From: Limnobaculum parvum
GTDB taxonomy: Bacteria > Pseudomonadota > Gammaproteobacteria > Enterobacterales > Enterobacteriaceae
DNA: 64,000 nt
Reading direction: 5' to 3'
NCBI RefSeq assembly: GCF_003096015.2
Contig: NZ_CP029185.2
Span: 2,452,001 to 2,516,000, forward strand
Shown: one piece after another, positions 1 through 8,579 of the stretch
How the letters are laid out: each line of letters opens with the position of its first letter
How positions within the stretch are numbered: position 1 is the first letter of the stretch
Made by a program: the position numbers and the translations under genes
Notes under the pieces: generated by a model
Database searches by the model: none
The model's input: only the letters and a program-made list of their open reading frames with translations
Told to the model about the DNA's origin: nothing

Positions 1-301
1 GCCAATGAGCACATACTTTTGCCAAAATGGTCAGTGGCAGAGGCACGGGCAACAGCATTAGTTGTTCCAACGAGCCATCCAGAAAATCATCTCTCAGTAG
101 CCGTTCCAGCGAGAGTAAAGAAGCCAGTAGCGCCGCAACCCAAACCACACCTGGAGCTATACGCGATAACAACTGCGGCTCCGGCCCAATGCTTAATGGG
201 AACAGTGTTACTACAATTAAAAAGAACCACAGTGGGTTAATAATCTCAGAGCCCCTGCGAAAAGCGATTTTCAGCTCACGGTGCAAAATCGAAACAAACA
301 T
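1..301 (-). CDS. ccmB: CcmB, heme exporter permease subunit (5' part only, cut by window edge)
   Basis: The reverse strand from the ATG at 301 reads as the N-terminus of CcmB, the membrane subunit of the CcmABCD complex that helps deliver heme to CcmE during c-type cytochrome maturation. About 100 residues are visible: a cytoplasmic start rich in basic residues (MFVSILHRELKIAFRRGSE), then hydrophobic membrane segments (NPLWFFLIVVTLFPL and VVWVAALLASLLSLERLL). The start overlaps the ccmA stop by one base (TGATG), the usual translational coupling in this operon. The rest of the gene lies before position 1. The identification rests on recognising the family sequence and on the partner gene. Confidence 0.93.
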   Translation of the reverse strand, partial: MFVSILHRELKIAFRRGSEIINPLWFFLIVVTLFPLSIGPEPQLLSRIAPGVVWVAALLASLLSLERLLRDDFLDGSLEQLMLLPVPLPLTILAKVCAHW

Positions 302-939
302 CAGCGCCACACCCCGCCATCAAGCTTAATTTTACGAATCGGGCAGCGGGTACTCATCATATCCTGATGGGTGGTCAGTATCACAATACCGCCCTTTTCT
401 GCATGTTGTTCAAACAGGCGCGTTAAATGCTCTACGCCCTGTTTATCGATGGCGGTTAATGGCTCATCCAGAATCCACAATGGTGCATCACTCAGCCACA
501 AGCGCGCCAACGCGACCCGACGGTGCTGACCGGCAGAAAGCTGCGCGACTGGCACATCTTCATATCCCACTAGCCCAACTTGTGATAGCGCACTCCAAAT
601 GGCATTTGAATCTTTTTTACCGGTGGATTTCTGGAAAAATGAAAGGTTCTCAAACGGCGTTAATACCGCCTTAACACCCGCATGATGACCAATATAGAGA
701 AGAGAGTGATGATAACTATCGCGATTGCGGCGCGTTGATTCGCCCTGCCAAAGGATATCACCACCATCACTGCTGGCTAATCCGGCAAGAATGCGTAACA
801 GGCTGGTTTTCCCTGCACCGTTAGGCCCTTCAATCTGGACTAGCTCTCCGGGATGAATAACAAAACTCAGCTCAGTAAACAGAGCTCTTTCGTCACGGAT
901 ACAATTCAGTCCTTGCGCTTCCAACATCGTATTACACAT
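301..939 (-). CDS. ccmA: CcmA, heme exporter ATP-binding subunit
   Basis: This is the ABC ATPase of the cytochrome c maturation system; it powers release of heme-loaded CcmE from CcmC/D. Visible motifs are Walker A (GPNGAGKTS), the ABC signature (QLSAGQHRRVALARL), Walker B (LWILDEP) and a switch histidine (ILTTHQ). The frame is open upstream to 1,002, but homologues begin close to MLEA. I therefore start at the ATG at 939 (MCNTMLEAQG), which has a GAGAG just upstream, giving 212 residues. It is followed by ccmB with a one-base overlap. It is the first ccm gene seen, so the operon promoter should lie in 940-1,220. Confidence 0.93.
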   Translation of the reverse strand: MCNTMLEAQGLNCIRDERALFTELSFVIHPGELVQIEGPNGAGKTSLLRILAGLASSDGGDILWQGESTRRNRDSYHHSLLYIGHHAGVKAVLTPFENLSFFQKSTGKKDSNAIWSALSQVGLVGYEDVPVAQLSAGQHRRVALARLWLSDAPLWILDEPLTAIDKQGVEHLTRLFEQHAEKGGIVILTTHQDMMSTRCPIRKIKLDGGVWR

Positions 940-1223
940 AACTCTCAATTGGTAAAAATTGGCTTTATCATACCACAGCCTTTTAGCGGCTCGTAGCTTC
1001 ACACCGAACGGTAATGTACCTAATTGTGAGTAAAATACGGGCTCAGATCAAACACTGATTGGGAAACTAGAAGGAATGTGAACTACATCTAAAAACCACC
1101 AATCACAGAAATGAAAGAAACAATCAACCTACTTATTTAATTTGAAAACAAATCAAAATAACACTTCACCATGTGCACCAATATGTACACTCCAAATTCA
1201 TCTTTATGTTGCCCTCCTTAAAT

Positions 1224-1243
1224 TACTGTGTTTATATACAGTA
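1224..1243. promoter_or_regulatory. LexA (SOS) box upstream of dinI
   Basis: The 20 bases TACTGTGTTTATATACAGTA match the enterobacterial LexA operator (CTG-N10-CAG inside TACTG...CAGTA). The box lies 46 bases before the dinI start, as expected for an SOS-induced promoter. The rest of the gap between ccmA and dinI (940-1,223) is AT-rich. It must contain the divergent ccm promoter, but I see no other clear motif. Confidence 0.9.
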
Positions 1244-1289
1244 AAATGGCTTATGGATGATAAGTCATTCCAATTAATGGAGACTAACT

Positions 1290-1532
1290 ATGCGTGTAGA
1301 AATCACTATCGATAAACGAAATCAGAAACAGTTACCAAGTGATGGTCTTGCTGTCGTGGAAAATGAACTACAAGAACGATTATCAAAAAAATATCCGGGT
1401 ACCGGTATTCGAGTCCGATTTTCATCTGCAACGAGTATTAGCGTTACTGGCGGTTCTAAAGATCAGTCCGCGGCGGTTAACAAAATCGTTGAGCAAATGT
1501 TTGAAGAATCAGAAGAGTGGATGTCGAATTAA
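1290..1532 (+). CDS. dinI: DinI-family DNA damage-inducible protein
   Basis: This 80-residue protein has the DinI layout: an N-terminal beta strand (MRVEITIDK), a central helix, a second strand (IRVRFSSATSISVTG) and an acidic C-terminal helix (FEESEEWMSN). DinI binds RecA filaments and modulates RecA coprotease activity during the SOS response. The LexA box at 1,224-1,243 supports the call. Length matches the family (about 80 residues). TGGAG lies about 9 bases upstream of the ATG. It belongs to the backbone, just outside the argW-inserted island. Confidence 0.9.
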   Translation: MRVEITIDKRNQKQLPSDGLAVVENELQERLSKKYPGTGIRVRFSSATSISVTGGSKDQSAAVNKIVEQMFEESEEWMSN

Positions 1533-1774
1533 AGGGGATTTGACAGTAACACATGGCACTCTGATATACCCCTTTCCAGCACAACCTTCACTACCGTTAA
1601 TAACCGGTGTGCCAGTAACCTTTGTCGCCTCTCGGTCAATCGCTTTTCCTGCACATTTGCAATTTCATCAACCTATAGTGGCATAGTTAATTTGACCACT
1701 ACAGGTTGCTGAATAGAGGAAAAACACGATAAGATAGAAAAGAAGAGAAAAAGATAGAAAACCTCACAAAAGAA

Positions 1775-1849
1775 GTCTCCGTAGTTAAATGGATATAATG
1801 AGCCCCTCCTAAGGGCTAGTTACAGGTTCGATTCCTGTCGGGGACGCCA
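1775..1849 (+). tRNA. argW: tRNA-Arg (anticodon CCU), argW
   Basis: The 75-base sequence folds as a complete tRNA: a 7-bp acceptor stem (GTCTCCG with CGGGGAC, one G-U pair), a D-arm with GTTAAATGGATA, an anticodon arm with CCT in CTCCTAA, a T-arm with GGTTCGATTCC, discriminator G and an encoded CCA. The sequence closely follows Escherichia coli argW, a known target for prophages and islands. Its 3' end (1,835-1,849) is part of the island attachment site, and the insertion leaves the tRNA intact. Confidence 0.96.
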
Positions 1850-1852
1850 TTT
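1835..1852. other. attL, left attachment site (argW 3' end)
   Basis: The 18 bases CTGTCGGGGACGCCATTT cover the end of the argW T-arm, the acceptor stem and three bases beyond. They recur identically at 47,234-47,251. Bases on either side differ (C versus T before, C versus A after), so 18 bp is the full shared core. Confidence 0.85.
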
Positions 1853-1963
1853 CAATGTCAACCCATATCACCCCATCTCAATAAAATCCCTTTAAAATGC
1901 GGCTCGCATCGAATCAATAGTCAATCATTGGCAACCGAAATCTATTGGTTACAATGATCTTTT

Positions 1964-2012
1964 GAGGGCATAATGTGGGCATAATTAAAAATCACCGTGG
2001 AATTGTGCCCAC
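1964..2012. promoter_or_regulatory. Candidate integrase arm-binding repeats upstream of int
   Basis: Just inside attL, GGGCATAATGTGGGCATAA (1,966-1,984) holds two direct copies of GGGCATAA, and TGTGCCCACA (2,004-2,013) holds the same core inverted, ending in the int start codon. A matching pair, GGGCATAAATGCGGGCA, lies at 47,155-47,171 just inside attR. Short repeats flanking both att cores are what arm-type integrase sites look like. This is inferred from position and sequence only. Confidence 0.5.
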
Positions 2013-3185
2013 ATGCTGACAATTAAACAAATTGATTCATCAAAGCCTAAAGACAAGGCATACCGACTTGCTGATGGTGAGGGGCTGTTTCTTTTTATCC
2101 CACCAACAGGAAAAAAAGTTTGGAGGATGAGATATAGATTCGAAGGAAAAGAAAAAACTTTGGTTATCGGACCTTATCCTGAAATCAGTCTTGCTGATGC
2201 CAGGGCAAAACGTTTTGAAGCAAAAGTAAAACTCTCCAGCGGCATCGACCCATCTGAGCAAAAACAGGTATCAAAAAGGCAAGAGAAAATAGCTGACGCT
2301 GATTCTTTTTCTGACATCTTCAATGAATGGTATTTAAACAAATCTAAAGTATGGTCGATTGGCTATGCTGAAGAAATGAAGGACATGTTTGATAAAGACA
2401 TTCTTCCAGTTATTGGACACATGAAGATGGAAGAAATCGAGCCCATGGTAATGCTTAAAGTGATTCGTCTTTTTGAGAATCGCGGCGCAATGGAAAGAGC
2501 AGATAAAGCAAGGCGTAGATGCGGGGAAGTGTTCAGATATGCCATTGTTACAGGTAGAGCTAAATATAACCCAGCACCAGATCTGGTTGATGCCATGCAG
2601 GGATACCGGAAGGCAAACTACCCTTTTCTCCCTATGGAAGAAATTCATGGTTTTAATCGTGCTCTGACCGGATATGGCGGCAGTATTATAGCGAAAATAG
2701 CCACTCAAATTTTGCAATATACAGCTCTCAGGACCGTAGAGTTACGTTCAATGGAATGGGATAAAATCGACTTTGACAACAAAATTATCACAATCGAACC
2801 CTCGGTAATGAAAGGCCGCAAGCAGCACATAGTCCCTATGTCACAACAAGTTATAGATTTACTGAAATTCCTTAAAGCCATTACGGGACAATATAAATTA
2901 GTCTTTGTTGGACGTTCAAACCATAACAAGTCAATCAGTGAAAACACTATTCTTGGAGTAATACGCCGTATAGGGTATTCAGGAAGGACATGTGGACACG
3001 GATTCAGGCACCAATTTAGTACTGTGTTAAATGAAAAACACTGGCATAAAGATGCCATAGAGGCTCAATTAGCTCACGTAAATAGTGAAGGTACGCGCGG
3101 AATATACAATCATGCTAAATATTTAGAAAAGCGCCGGGAAATGATGCAATGGTGGGCAAACTGGATTGATGAATTGGTTGAATAG
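2013..3185 (+). CDS. P4-type tyrosine integrase
   Basis: This 390-residue protein is the site-specific recombinase expected to insert and excise the island at argW. Residues 1-90 form the arm-DNA-binding domain of the DUF4102 type (LADGEGLFLFIPPTGKKVWRM). About 100-190 is the core-binding domain. The C-terminal catalytic domain carries Arg240 (TALRTVELRSMEW), a His-x-x-Arg box at 329-332 (HGFR), His354 or nearby (LAHV) and the probable nucleophile Tyr365 (GIYNHAKYLEKRR), followed by the family ending MMQWWANW. Length is normal for P4-type integrases. The start is the ATG at 2,013; the ribosome site is weak. A strong terminator follows at 3,246. No disruption is visible, so it is probably active. 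Confidence 0.95.
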   Translation: MLTIKQIDSSKPKDKAYRLADGEGLFLFIPPTGKKVWRMRYRFEGKEKTLVIGPYPEISLADARAKRFEAKVKLSSGIDPSEQKQVSKRQEKIADADSFSDIFNEWYLNKSKVWSIGYAEEMKDMFDKDILPVIGHMKMEEIEPMVMLKVIRLFENRGAMERADKARRRCGEVFRYAIVTGRAKYNPAPDLVDAMQGYRKANYPFLPMEEIHGFNRALTGYGGSIIAKIATQILQYTALRTVELRSMEWDKIDFDNKIITIEPSVMKGRKQHIVPMSQQVIDLLKFLKAITGQYKLVFVGRSNHNKSISENTILGVIRRIGYSGRTCGHGFRHQFSTVLNEKHWHKDAIEAQLAHVNSEGTRGIYNHAKYLEKRREMMQWWANWIDELVE

Positions 3186-3245
3186 CATATTATCTACACG
3201 GCTTTAAATTAGCCATCCAGACACCCATTTAAAGATCTTGTAAGT

Positions 3246-3274
3246 AGAGGAAACTTTTTGTTTCCTCTTTTTTT
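3246..3274 (+). terminator. Rho-independent terminator after int
   Basis: A perfect 8-bp stem (AGAGGAAA with TTTCCTCT) around a 7-base loop is followed by a run of T. It ends the integrase transcript and separates it from the next gene. Confidence 0.85.
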
Positions 3275-3307
3275 ATCCATAATCAATAATACGAATGAGA
3301 AGCATTT

Positions 3308-3757
3308 ATGAAATTAAAATCTACTCGACTAAAAAGAAAAGTGCCACACTTAACCATCACCTGTGATTTACCGATTTTTAAACCTTTCATTACCCTGCTG
3401 GCAAATGTGATAGAACTTCATCCTAAGGTCTTCAGCATTACACTCAATTACAACAATACTGACTATACGGCAAAATCGGGCGGTTACCGCCCTGTTGAGA
3501 TTAGACTGGAAAGGAAACAGGATAATCGCTGGCATATTTGTTACGTAACTGAGTTTACCTATATAGCGACACCATTTGGCCACGAATCAACTTATGCCAT
3601 TGATTTTGACTTTAGCCGGGGCATCGGTTACCAGTTAGGTATGACTTCAGAACCTATTGCTGCCTACGGGCCACTGTTTAGCCTCTGGCAACGTAACTTC
3701 TGTCGTTACCATTCCTATGATACCTATCAGTGCAAAATCAGCATTGAGGAAGCATAA
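3308..3757 (+). CDS. DUF2787-like protein of mobile elements
   Basis: This 149-residue protein has no known function. It resembles the DUF2787 family found on integrative elements and plasmids of gammaproteobacteria, mainly by the central segment SGGYRPVEIRLER followed by WHICYVTEFTYI and a C-terminal LFSLWQRNFCRYH. It has no signal peptide or membrane segment and looks like a small cytoplasmic alpha/beta protein. It stands alone between the int terminator and the operator region at 3,969. The start ATG at 3,308 is preceded by GAGAAG. The family name is from memory of its sequence pattern, so it is moderately sure. Confidence 0.65.
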   Translation: MKLKSTRLKRKVPHLTITCDLPIFKPFITLLANVIELHPKVFSITLNYNNTDYTAKSGGYRPVEIRLERKQDNRWHICYVTEFTYIATPFGHESTYAIDFDFSRGIGYQLGMTSEPIAAYGPLFSLWQRNFCRYHSYDTYQCKISIEEA

Positions 3758-3968
3758 AAACGTACAGCCGTTATTTATCATTATGTTCCACACTATCCTT
3801 ATCTACTCTTTCATCAGTCCTTTTAGCGGCATCTAACCATAACAGTCATCCTACCGAATACCGTTCATTTATATAAATATGAACTGAGTTAGCCAAAATA
3901 AATCTTCAATATTGACGAATATTAAGAATATTCCCCCGGTTAAATAGCGTTTAGCTGTTTTTAACCTC

Positions 3969-4019
3969 ATTGATCGTCATGAACGATCAATCTACATGAT
4001 GTGATCGGTACAAACGATC
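3969..4019. promoter_or_regulatory. Tandem palindromic operator, copy 1 (upstream of the GTPase gene)
   Basis: Two boxes of GATCG-N7-CGATC occur here. Box 1 (3,972-3,988) lies in a longer inverted repeat, ATTGATCGT-N5-ACGATCAAT (3,969-3,991). Box 2 (4,003-4,019) is TGATCG-N7-CGATC. The boxes are 31 bases apart centre to centre, about three helical turns, and end 62 bases before the GTPase start codon. The same double box with the same flank (CTAC after box 1) recurs at 38,049-38,100. The remaining part of the 3,758-4,081 gap is AT-rich with no clear feature. Confidence 0.7.
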
Positions 4020-4081
4020 AATCCCAAATTCGTGAATTGATAGACTGATGCCATTTAAAACTCCGTCAAAAGGAAAGCCTT

Positions 4082-4969
4082 ATGAATGATGAATCTGGCA
4101 TTGATATTGTTAGGTCCTGCCTGGATATTTTACCTAAGTCAGTCAGTGACAAAATCATTGATAAATTGAAACACTCGGTTAACTACGAACCTGTCATCGG
4201 CGTGATGGGAAAAACGGGGGCCGGAAAATCCAGTTTATGCAATGCCATATTTCGCAGCAATATCTGTGATGTCAGCGATGTCGGCGCTTGCACCCGGGAA
4301 GTTAAGCGAATGAAGCTGACCTTTGGCAAACGGTCTCTCATTCTGATTGATATTCCCGGCGTTGGTGAAAGTCAGGAGCGTGATGATGAGTACAGGCAGC
4401 TATACCGTTCACTACTACCTGACCTGGATATTGTACTGTGGGTATTAAAAGGGGATGACCGGGCATTCTCATCGGATGAATACTTTTATCACCATGTGAT
4501 TAAAACCAGTCAGGAGGGAGATAACAAAATTATTTTTGTCTTAAATCAAATAGACAAAATTGAACCCTACCGGGAATGGGATACAGAAAATAATTGCCCC
4601 TCCCTCTCCCAACTTCAAAATATCAAAGAAAAACAAGCCTATGTTGAAAAATGCTTTGATTTCCCCAGAAACCACATTGTTGCCGTATCCGCAAATGATA
4701 AATACAACATTGATTTATTGGTTGAGGAAATCATTCGATGCCTCCCAAAGCATGCCAAAAGCAACGTCATCGCACAGGTCGATCCCAAAAACAGAACCGG
4801 CCAGGCAGTCACAGAATCAAAAGAGGCTTTCGGCGACGAACTCGGTAATTTCATTGATAACTTATTAGACGTTATACCGCTGCCTTCTCCTGTTAAAACA
4901 GTGCTAAAAGCGAGCAAAAGTAAGGTGATATCAACAGCTAAAAAGGTGTGGGGATTCTTCTTTGGCTAA
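4082..4969 (+). CDS. YfjP/YkfA-family 50S ribosome-binding-type GTPase
   Basis: This 295-residue P-loop GTPase belongs to the Era-like family of YfjP, YkfA and YeeP, carried by E. coli CP4-57-type islands. Visible are G1 GKTGAGKS (43-50), G3 DIPG (90-93), G4 NQID (155-158) and G5 SAND (203-206). The C-terminal 70 residues include a hydrophobic stretch (FIDNLLDVIPLPSPVKTVL) and a basic end. Its physiological role is unknown. An AAGGA site stands 7 bases before the ATG. It follows the tandem palindromic operator at 3,969-4,019, so it is likely repressed or activated by an island regulator. All GTP-binding motifs are intact. Confidence 0.85.
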   Translation: MNDESGIDIVRSCLDILPKSVSDKIIDKLKHSVNYEPVIGVMGKTGAGKSSLCNAIFRSNICDVSDVGACTREVKRMKLTFGKRSLILIDIPGVGESQERDDEYRQLYRSLLPDLDIVLWVLKGDDRAFSSDEYFYHHVIKTSQEGDNKIIFVLNQIDKIEPYREWDTENNCPSLSQLQNIKEKQAYVEKCFDFPRNHIVAVSANDKYNIDLLVEEIIRCLPKHAKSNVIAQVDPKNRTGQAVTESKEAFGDELGNFIDNLLDVIPLPSPVKTVLKASKSKVISTAKKVWGFFFG

Positions 4970-4988
4970 TAACTCACCTAATCAAAAA

Positions 4989-5010
4989 AGCTAATAAACA
5001 TTAGCTATTT
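4989..5010 (+). terminator. Weak hairpin after the GTPase gene
   Basis: AGCTAAT and ATTAGCT pair around the loop AAAC and are followed by ATTTTG. The stem is AT-rich and the T-run short, so it may be only a weak terminator. Confidence 0.35.
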
Positions 5011-5049
5011 TGAAAATAATCATTTTTACAATGGAAAGGAAATTCAAAC

Positions 5050-6150
5050 ATGAAAAAGCTTATCCCATTAATATTAATACCTTTACTACAAGCATGCGGA
5101 GATGCAGGTTCGGATACTGAACTTCCTACAATAAAAGCGAAGTCTGCCTATACATGTTCGCAATATAACGAATATAGAATTCATGGTGATAAAAGATCAC
5201 AGAGCAACATAAAAAATGCAACTATTCAACAGTTAGATGCAATATACACAGGAAATACACTGATAGAGAAATACTATCAATCTCTGTTCAGTCGGAATAG
5301 GCAGGTAAATCTTAATAATATGAAAGATGACATAATTTACGATATGGCACTTGATAAAAAAATAGATGATATCTGTTTAAATTCAACTGATAGTAATCTT
5401 ACTGATGCAATAACTTCAGCAATAAATAAGTTATACGTTGAAATGTCAAATCAACCACAATTAGCGACTTGTCAATCTTATATCGAGAACAAGATCAGTT
5501 ATAAAGATATATTAGTTAAAGCTACTGAAGAAAAATATTATAGAATTATTAACCCTGCCAATAAAATCACTCATACGCAAGGTTATGGTGAAGAATTTAT
5601 TGAAACTAAGTTAAAAGAGAGTTGTTCCAAATCCCCACAAAAAAGGCTTTGGACTATAGCTGAATGGGTTGTGTCTTCTTATGAATTTGAAATAAGCAAG
5701 AAAGAAGATGCTCAGCAAAAGCAAGAACAAGAAAAAGCGCGACTCAAGTTTGAACTGGAAACTTATGGTGTTTCTTTATTTAAAACGGGGAATGCGGATT
5801 GCCGAGACTATCAAACTCAGTATGAAAAGAGCCAACAACCGGGTGAGCATCAGGCTCAGTATAAAGCAGCCTTGCTCAGTACGCTGACTGACGCGGGAGA
5901 ATTACTGACGCCTCGTCAACGAGTTGTGTTCGATAAGCTACTTGCTGATAACCCTGAAGGATTTGCGGCTGCATTACTTGAAGCGACGCGTAGTGGACAT
6001 TTAGGGAGCAGCCCATGCTACAAAGAACGTAAAGGGGAACGGAGAAAAGGCGTTGAGTTAAAGGACGCAATCGAGTCTATGGACAACATCCCAGCGGCCA
6101 TAGAGCCTAAGCCATTAACTCAGAATCAGCTTGTACCACTAGGTCGTTAA
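5050..6150 (+). CDS. Putative lipoprotein of unknown function
   Basis: This 366-residue protein begins with a lipoprotein signal (MKKLIPLILIPLLQAC, lipobox LLQAC, lipidated Cys16), so it should be anchored in the envelope. Residues 17-210 hold several cysteines (in YTCSQY, DICLNS, ATCQSY and ESCSKS) that may form disulfides. About 215-240 is a Lys/Glu/Gln-rich, likely coiled-coil stretch (KKEDAQQKQEQEKARLKFEL). The last 130 residues are more GC-rich in codon choice than the first 220, which suggests a fusion or mosaic origin. I do not recognise a family. An AAGGA site precedes the ATG and a strong terminator follows at 6,208. Confidence 0.7.
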   Translation: MKKLIPLILIPLLQACGDAGSDTELPTIKAKSAYTCSQYNEYRIHGDKRSQSNIKNATIQQLDAIYTGNTLIEKYYQSLFSRNRQVNLNNMKDDIIYDMALDKKIDDICLNSTDSNLTDAITSAINKLYVEMSNQPQLATCQSYIENKISYKDILVKATEEKYYRIINPANKITHTQGYGEEFIETKLKESCSKSPQKRLWTIAEWVVSSYEFEISKKEDAQQKQEQEKARLKFELETYGVSLFKTGNADCRDYQTQYEKSQQPGEHQAQYKAALLSTLTDAGELLTPRQRVVFDKLLADNPEGFAAALLEATRSGHLGSSPCYKERKGERRKGVELKDAIESMDNIPAAIEPKPLTQNQLVPLGR

Positions 6151-6207
6151 TGTATTAGGGTAATTAGGACAAGAAGTATTATTTTCACGCTATAGATCAC
6201 TTCCCGT

Positions 6208-6245
6208 GAGGGTATAACCCCTCATGGGGTTATACCCTCTTTTTT
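6208..6245 (+). terminator. Strong rho-independent terminator after the lipoprotein gene
   Basis: A perfect 14-bp stem (GAGGGTATAACCCC with GGGGTTATACCCTC) around the loop TCAT is followed directly by TTTTTT. It insulates the lipoprotein gene from the YubB-like gene 22 bases further on. Confidence 0.92.
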
Positions 6246-6267
6246 ATGCTCAAAAGAGGACAATATC

Positions 6268-7129
6268 ATGCCAAACTGGTGTGCCAATCATCTGGATATC
6301 ACAGGTGAACCATCTCAGCTTAAGGCGCTGGAAGACTGGCTAACGGGTAAATCCCCACTACTGGCCTATCAACGAGCCATTTATCAAAGCATCAAGCTTC
6401 TGGTTGCCGGTTGTGCCGGAATACGGGTACCAACCCTCCTGGAGCATGAAACTCAACCAGTTCAGTGGCATTTTCCACCACTGCCTCAATTAGTATCACC
6501 AGAAACTACTGGCGTATTTAGTCCCGAGGATCTTGCGTTTACCCGTTGGTTAAAATTACTAAAATGTAACCCGGCACTGGATAAACATTATTGTCAGGTG
6601 ATTGAACGCTATTGGCAACAAAGTGGCCTGAAGGATATACGCTGGGAGAATCTGACCGATGCACAACAAGAAACTGTTAATACACTGTTTCATAAAAAGT
6701 ACGCGGACTGGTTTGGCACTTTAGCCTCTGTCTGATGATGATCCAGACCGTGAGCGCTGGCGTAATTTTCAGCCCAGGAGCAGTGGTTATGGTTTGTACC
6801 TTGATTTATATGGTATCAAATCTCCCGAAGCTTATAACCTGCACTATAACCGACATAGTACAAGCAATATGACCGTGGATTTTGACAGCCCCTGGAGTCC
6901 ACCCAATGATGCAGTCATGGAAGCCTTAGGCAAACGCTTTGATTGCCAACTGGTACATTATTATTGTGAGGAAGGCGATTGTTTCTGTGGGCGAGGAGAA
7001 TATGAACAAGGTACTCTGATTGAAAGAGTCTGTGATGAACTGGTGTACGGGGAAATGGATGACGAGGGTATGTCTGAAATCATCGGTCCGGATTATATTC
7101 TGGAGAATATCAGCCATTTTGGCGGTTAA
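6268..7129 (+). pseudogene. YubB/DUF1281-like protein, frameshifted by a 4-bp duplication
   Basis: Residues from the ATG at 6,268 begin like plasmid YubB (MPNWCANHLDITGEP) and run to a premature stop at 6,733. The second half continues in the next frame from SDDDPDRERW through FDSPWSPPNDAVMEAL, YYCEEGDCFCGRGEYEQG and the family-type ending ENISHFGG. At the junction TCTG is present twice (6,727-6,730 and 6,731-6,734). Removing one copy restores a single frame of about 285 codons, the family's usual length. The family (a ferredoxin-like domain) is common on plasmids and islands; its role is not known. The gene is otherwise well preserved, so the mutation looks recent, or is a sequencing error. 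Confidence 0.8.
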
Positions 7130-7277
7130 TATACGATGAGCTCAAAAGAGCCCGGAAATCACTTCAGGCTGAAAGGATGACTTTACCATAGACCGTATTA
7201 CCCAACTGACAAAGTCGAATAATAACGTCATGATCTACCTGAATATGCAGGTTTAGTTTATACAAAGATAGACCGCC

Positions 7278-7529
7278 TCAGGCTCGCTGGTTAATCTCCA
7301 TGACATAACGGATCAAGTCTTCAGCATTCCCCTCAAAGACCCGTCCCCGATGCTGAATTTTATTTGATGTCGGATAAAAACAAATTTTTCCGTCAGATGT
7401 CGGAATGACCATAGTTTGATTCAACGGATATTCAATATAAGAAATAGAACTGTGCATAAGCAGTTCTATATTCTTATTTTTTCTTTCCTTTTTTAGCGTT
7501 TCTAACGCCATCATTTCATCGTTCGTCAT
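7278..7529 (-). CDS. Small hypothetical protein at the 3' end of the T6SS operon
   Basis: This reads as an 83-residue soluble protein from the ATG at 7,529 (MTNDEMMALETLKKER), which has AGGGA upstream; an upstream start at 7,553 is possible but lacks a ribosome site. The N-terminal third is a charged helix. The remainder alternates short strands (TMVIPTSDGKICFYP). It lies 61 bases after tssE on the same strand and could be the last gene of the T6SS transcript. I do not recognise a family. Its codon use is AT-rich compared with tssE, so it may be unrelated cargo. Confidence 0.55.
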   Translation of the reverse strand: MTNDEMMALETLKKERKNKNIELLMHSSISYIEYPLNQTMVIPTSDGKICFYPTSNKIQHRGRVFEGNAEDLIRYVMEINQRA

Positions 7530-7590
7530 TTTATCTATTCCCTGACAAAACACACATCATCATTATGATAAGACATCCATCCCTGCTTTT

Positions 7591-8004
7591 CTAGCGCACC
7601 GTCAACCGCCGCAATATCGCCCTGCCTTCCGGCATAAAGTAGGTACCGAAGCGTACCAGCCCTATTTCTTTTAGATGGCAGGTTAAGGTGTAGCTGAGGA
7701 TCATCTCTTTTCCGCCGGGCTCCAGCGTCAGTTCAACGTCATACAGGCGCGGTTCGTACTTGAGCAACGTATGCTGGATAGCCCGCATCAGGCTGTGGGC
7801 TGATGACGGCAATTCCTGATAAATCAGGCTGAGATCGGGTAAGCCATAGTCCGGCAGATATTTAATCGCGCCAGCCCGGCTGTTGAGGATACGTTGAATG
7901 TTGTCCATCACGCTGAGGATGGTTTGCGTCTGTTCATTCACCTCATCCACCGCGATACCCGATTTAAAATTCCCCATCAGGGATTCATACAGTGACGGTC
8001 CCAT
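7591..8004 (-). CDS. tssE: TssE, T6SS baseplate gp25-like protein
   Basis: This 137-residue protein is the gp25-like baseplate component that starts sheath assembly. It shows the conserved core YLPDYGLPDLS, a following helix (SAHSLMRAIQHTLLKYEPRL) and a C-terminal LSYTLTCHLKEIG segment. AGGAG stands 6 bases before the ATG. It follows tssJ by 12 bases and is the last core gene of the T6SS operon. Length and motifs are normal for the family. Confidence 0.93.
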   Translation of the reverse strand: MGPSLYESLMGNFKSGIAVDEVNEQTQTILSVMDNIQRILNSRAGAIKYLPDYGLPDLSLIYQELPSSAHSLMRAIQHTLLKYEPRLYDVELTLEPGGKEMILSYTLTCHLKEIGLVRFGTYFMPEGRAILRRLTVR

Positions 8005-8016
8005 CGTGACTCCTTG

Positions 8017-8562
8017 CTATTTGACCGGAACCAAACCGATTTCCGCGTAGTTCGCCACCAGCAGCCTCGGTTTATCTGCCTCTAAATCATTACGTTCAAT
8101 CAGCACGCGCCAGCTGTTATCGTCCAAATTGGGCGTGCGGAATAAGGCGACCACCCCGACAAACGCGGCCTCTTTATGCATTGATGAATCCAGCGCAATG
8201 GCGGACGACGGGGTCAACACCACGTCATCCCGAGAGATGAAGTCCGCCCCCAGCACCTTTTCATCATTTTCCAGCAGGTCTTGATAGGTGGCTTTTTCAA
8301 AGTTTTCCTTTTTGCCCAACTGGTAGGTGCGAATCACCAGTGAAGCAGGAACGCCGCCGTCACCGGGGTTAAGCTCGGCGCGAGCAGCAAAGTCCAGATG
8401 CAGCTCTTTGATGTCTTTAATAAAAATGGCTTTGGCGACGCTGACCGTTCCATCCGTTGCGGTTTGCATCAGCCCACATCCGGTTAATAGACCGCCCAGT
8501 AACATCATGCCGACAGCAAGTACCGCGACTGACTTATTCTTTTTTTGCTGTTTCATTGTCAT
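8017..8562 (-). CDS. tssJ: TssJ, T6SS outer-membrane lipoprotein
   Basis: This 181-residue protein has a lipoprotein signal with lipobox LLTGC (Cys29), placing it in the outer membrane, where TssJ anchors the periplasmic part of TssM. The mature part shows the TssJ beta-sandwich pattern (LHLDFAARAELNPGD, LVIRTYQL, VVALFRTPNLDDNSWRV). The start ATG at 8,562 has AAGGA 8 bases upstream. It sits between tssG and tssE in the operon, an order seen in other enterobacterial clusters. Confidence 0.92.
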   Translation of the reverse strand: MTMKQQKKNKSVAVLAVGMMLLGGLLTGCGLMQTATDGTVSVAKAIFIKDIKELHLDFAARAELNPGDGGVPASLVIRTYQLGKKENFEKATYQDLLENDEKVLGADFISRDDVVLTPSSAIALDSSMHKEAAFVGVVALFRTPNLDDNSWRVLIERNDLEADKPRLLVANYAEIGLVPVK

Positions 8563-8579
8563 TTTGTCATTCCTTTTCT

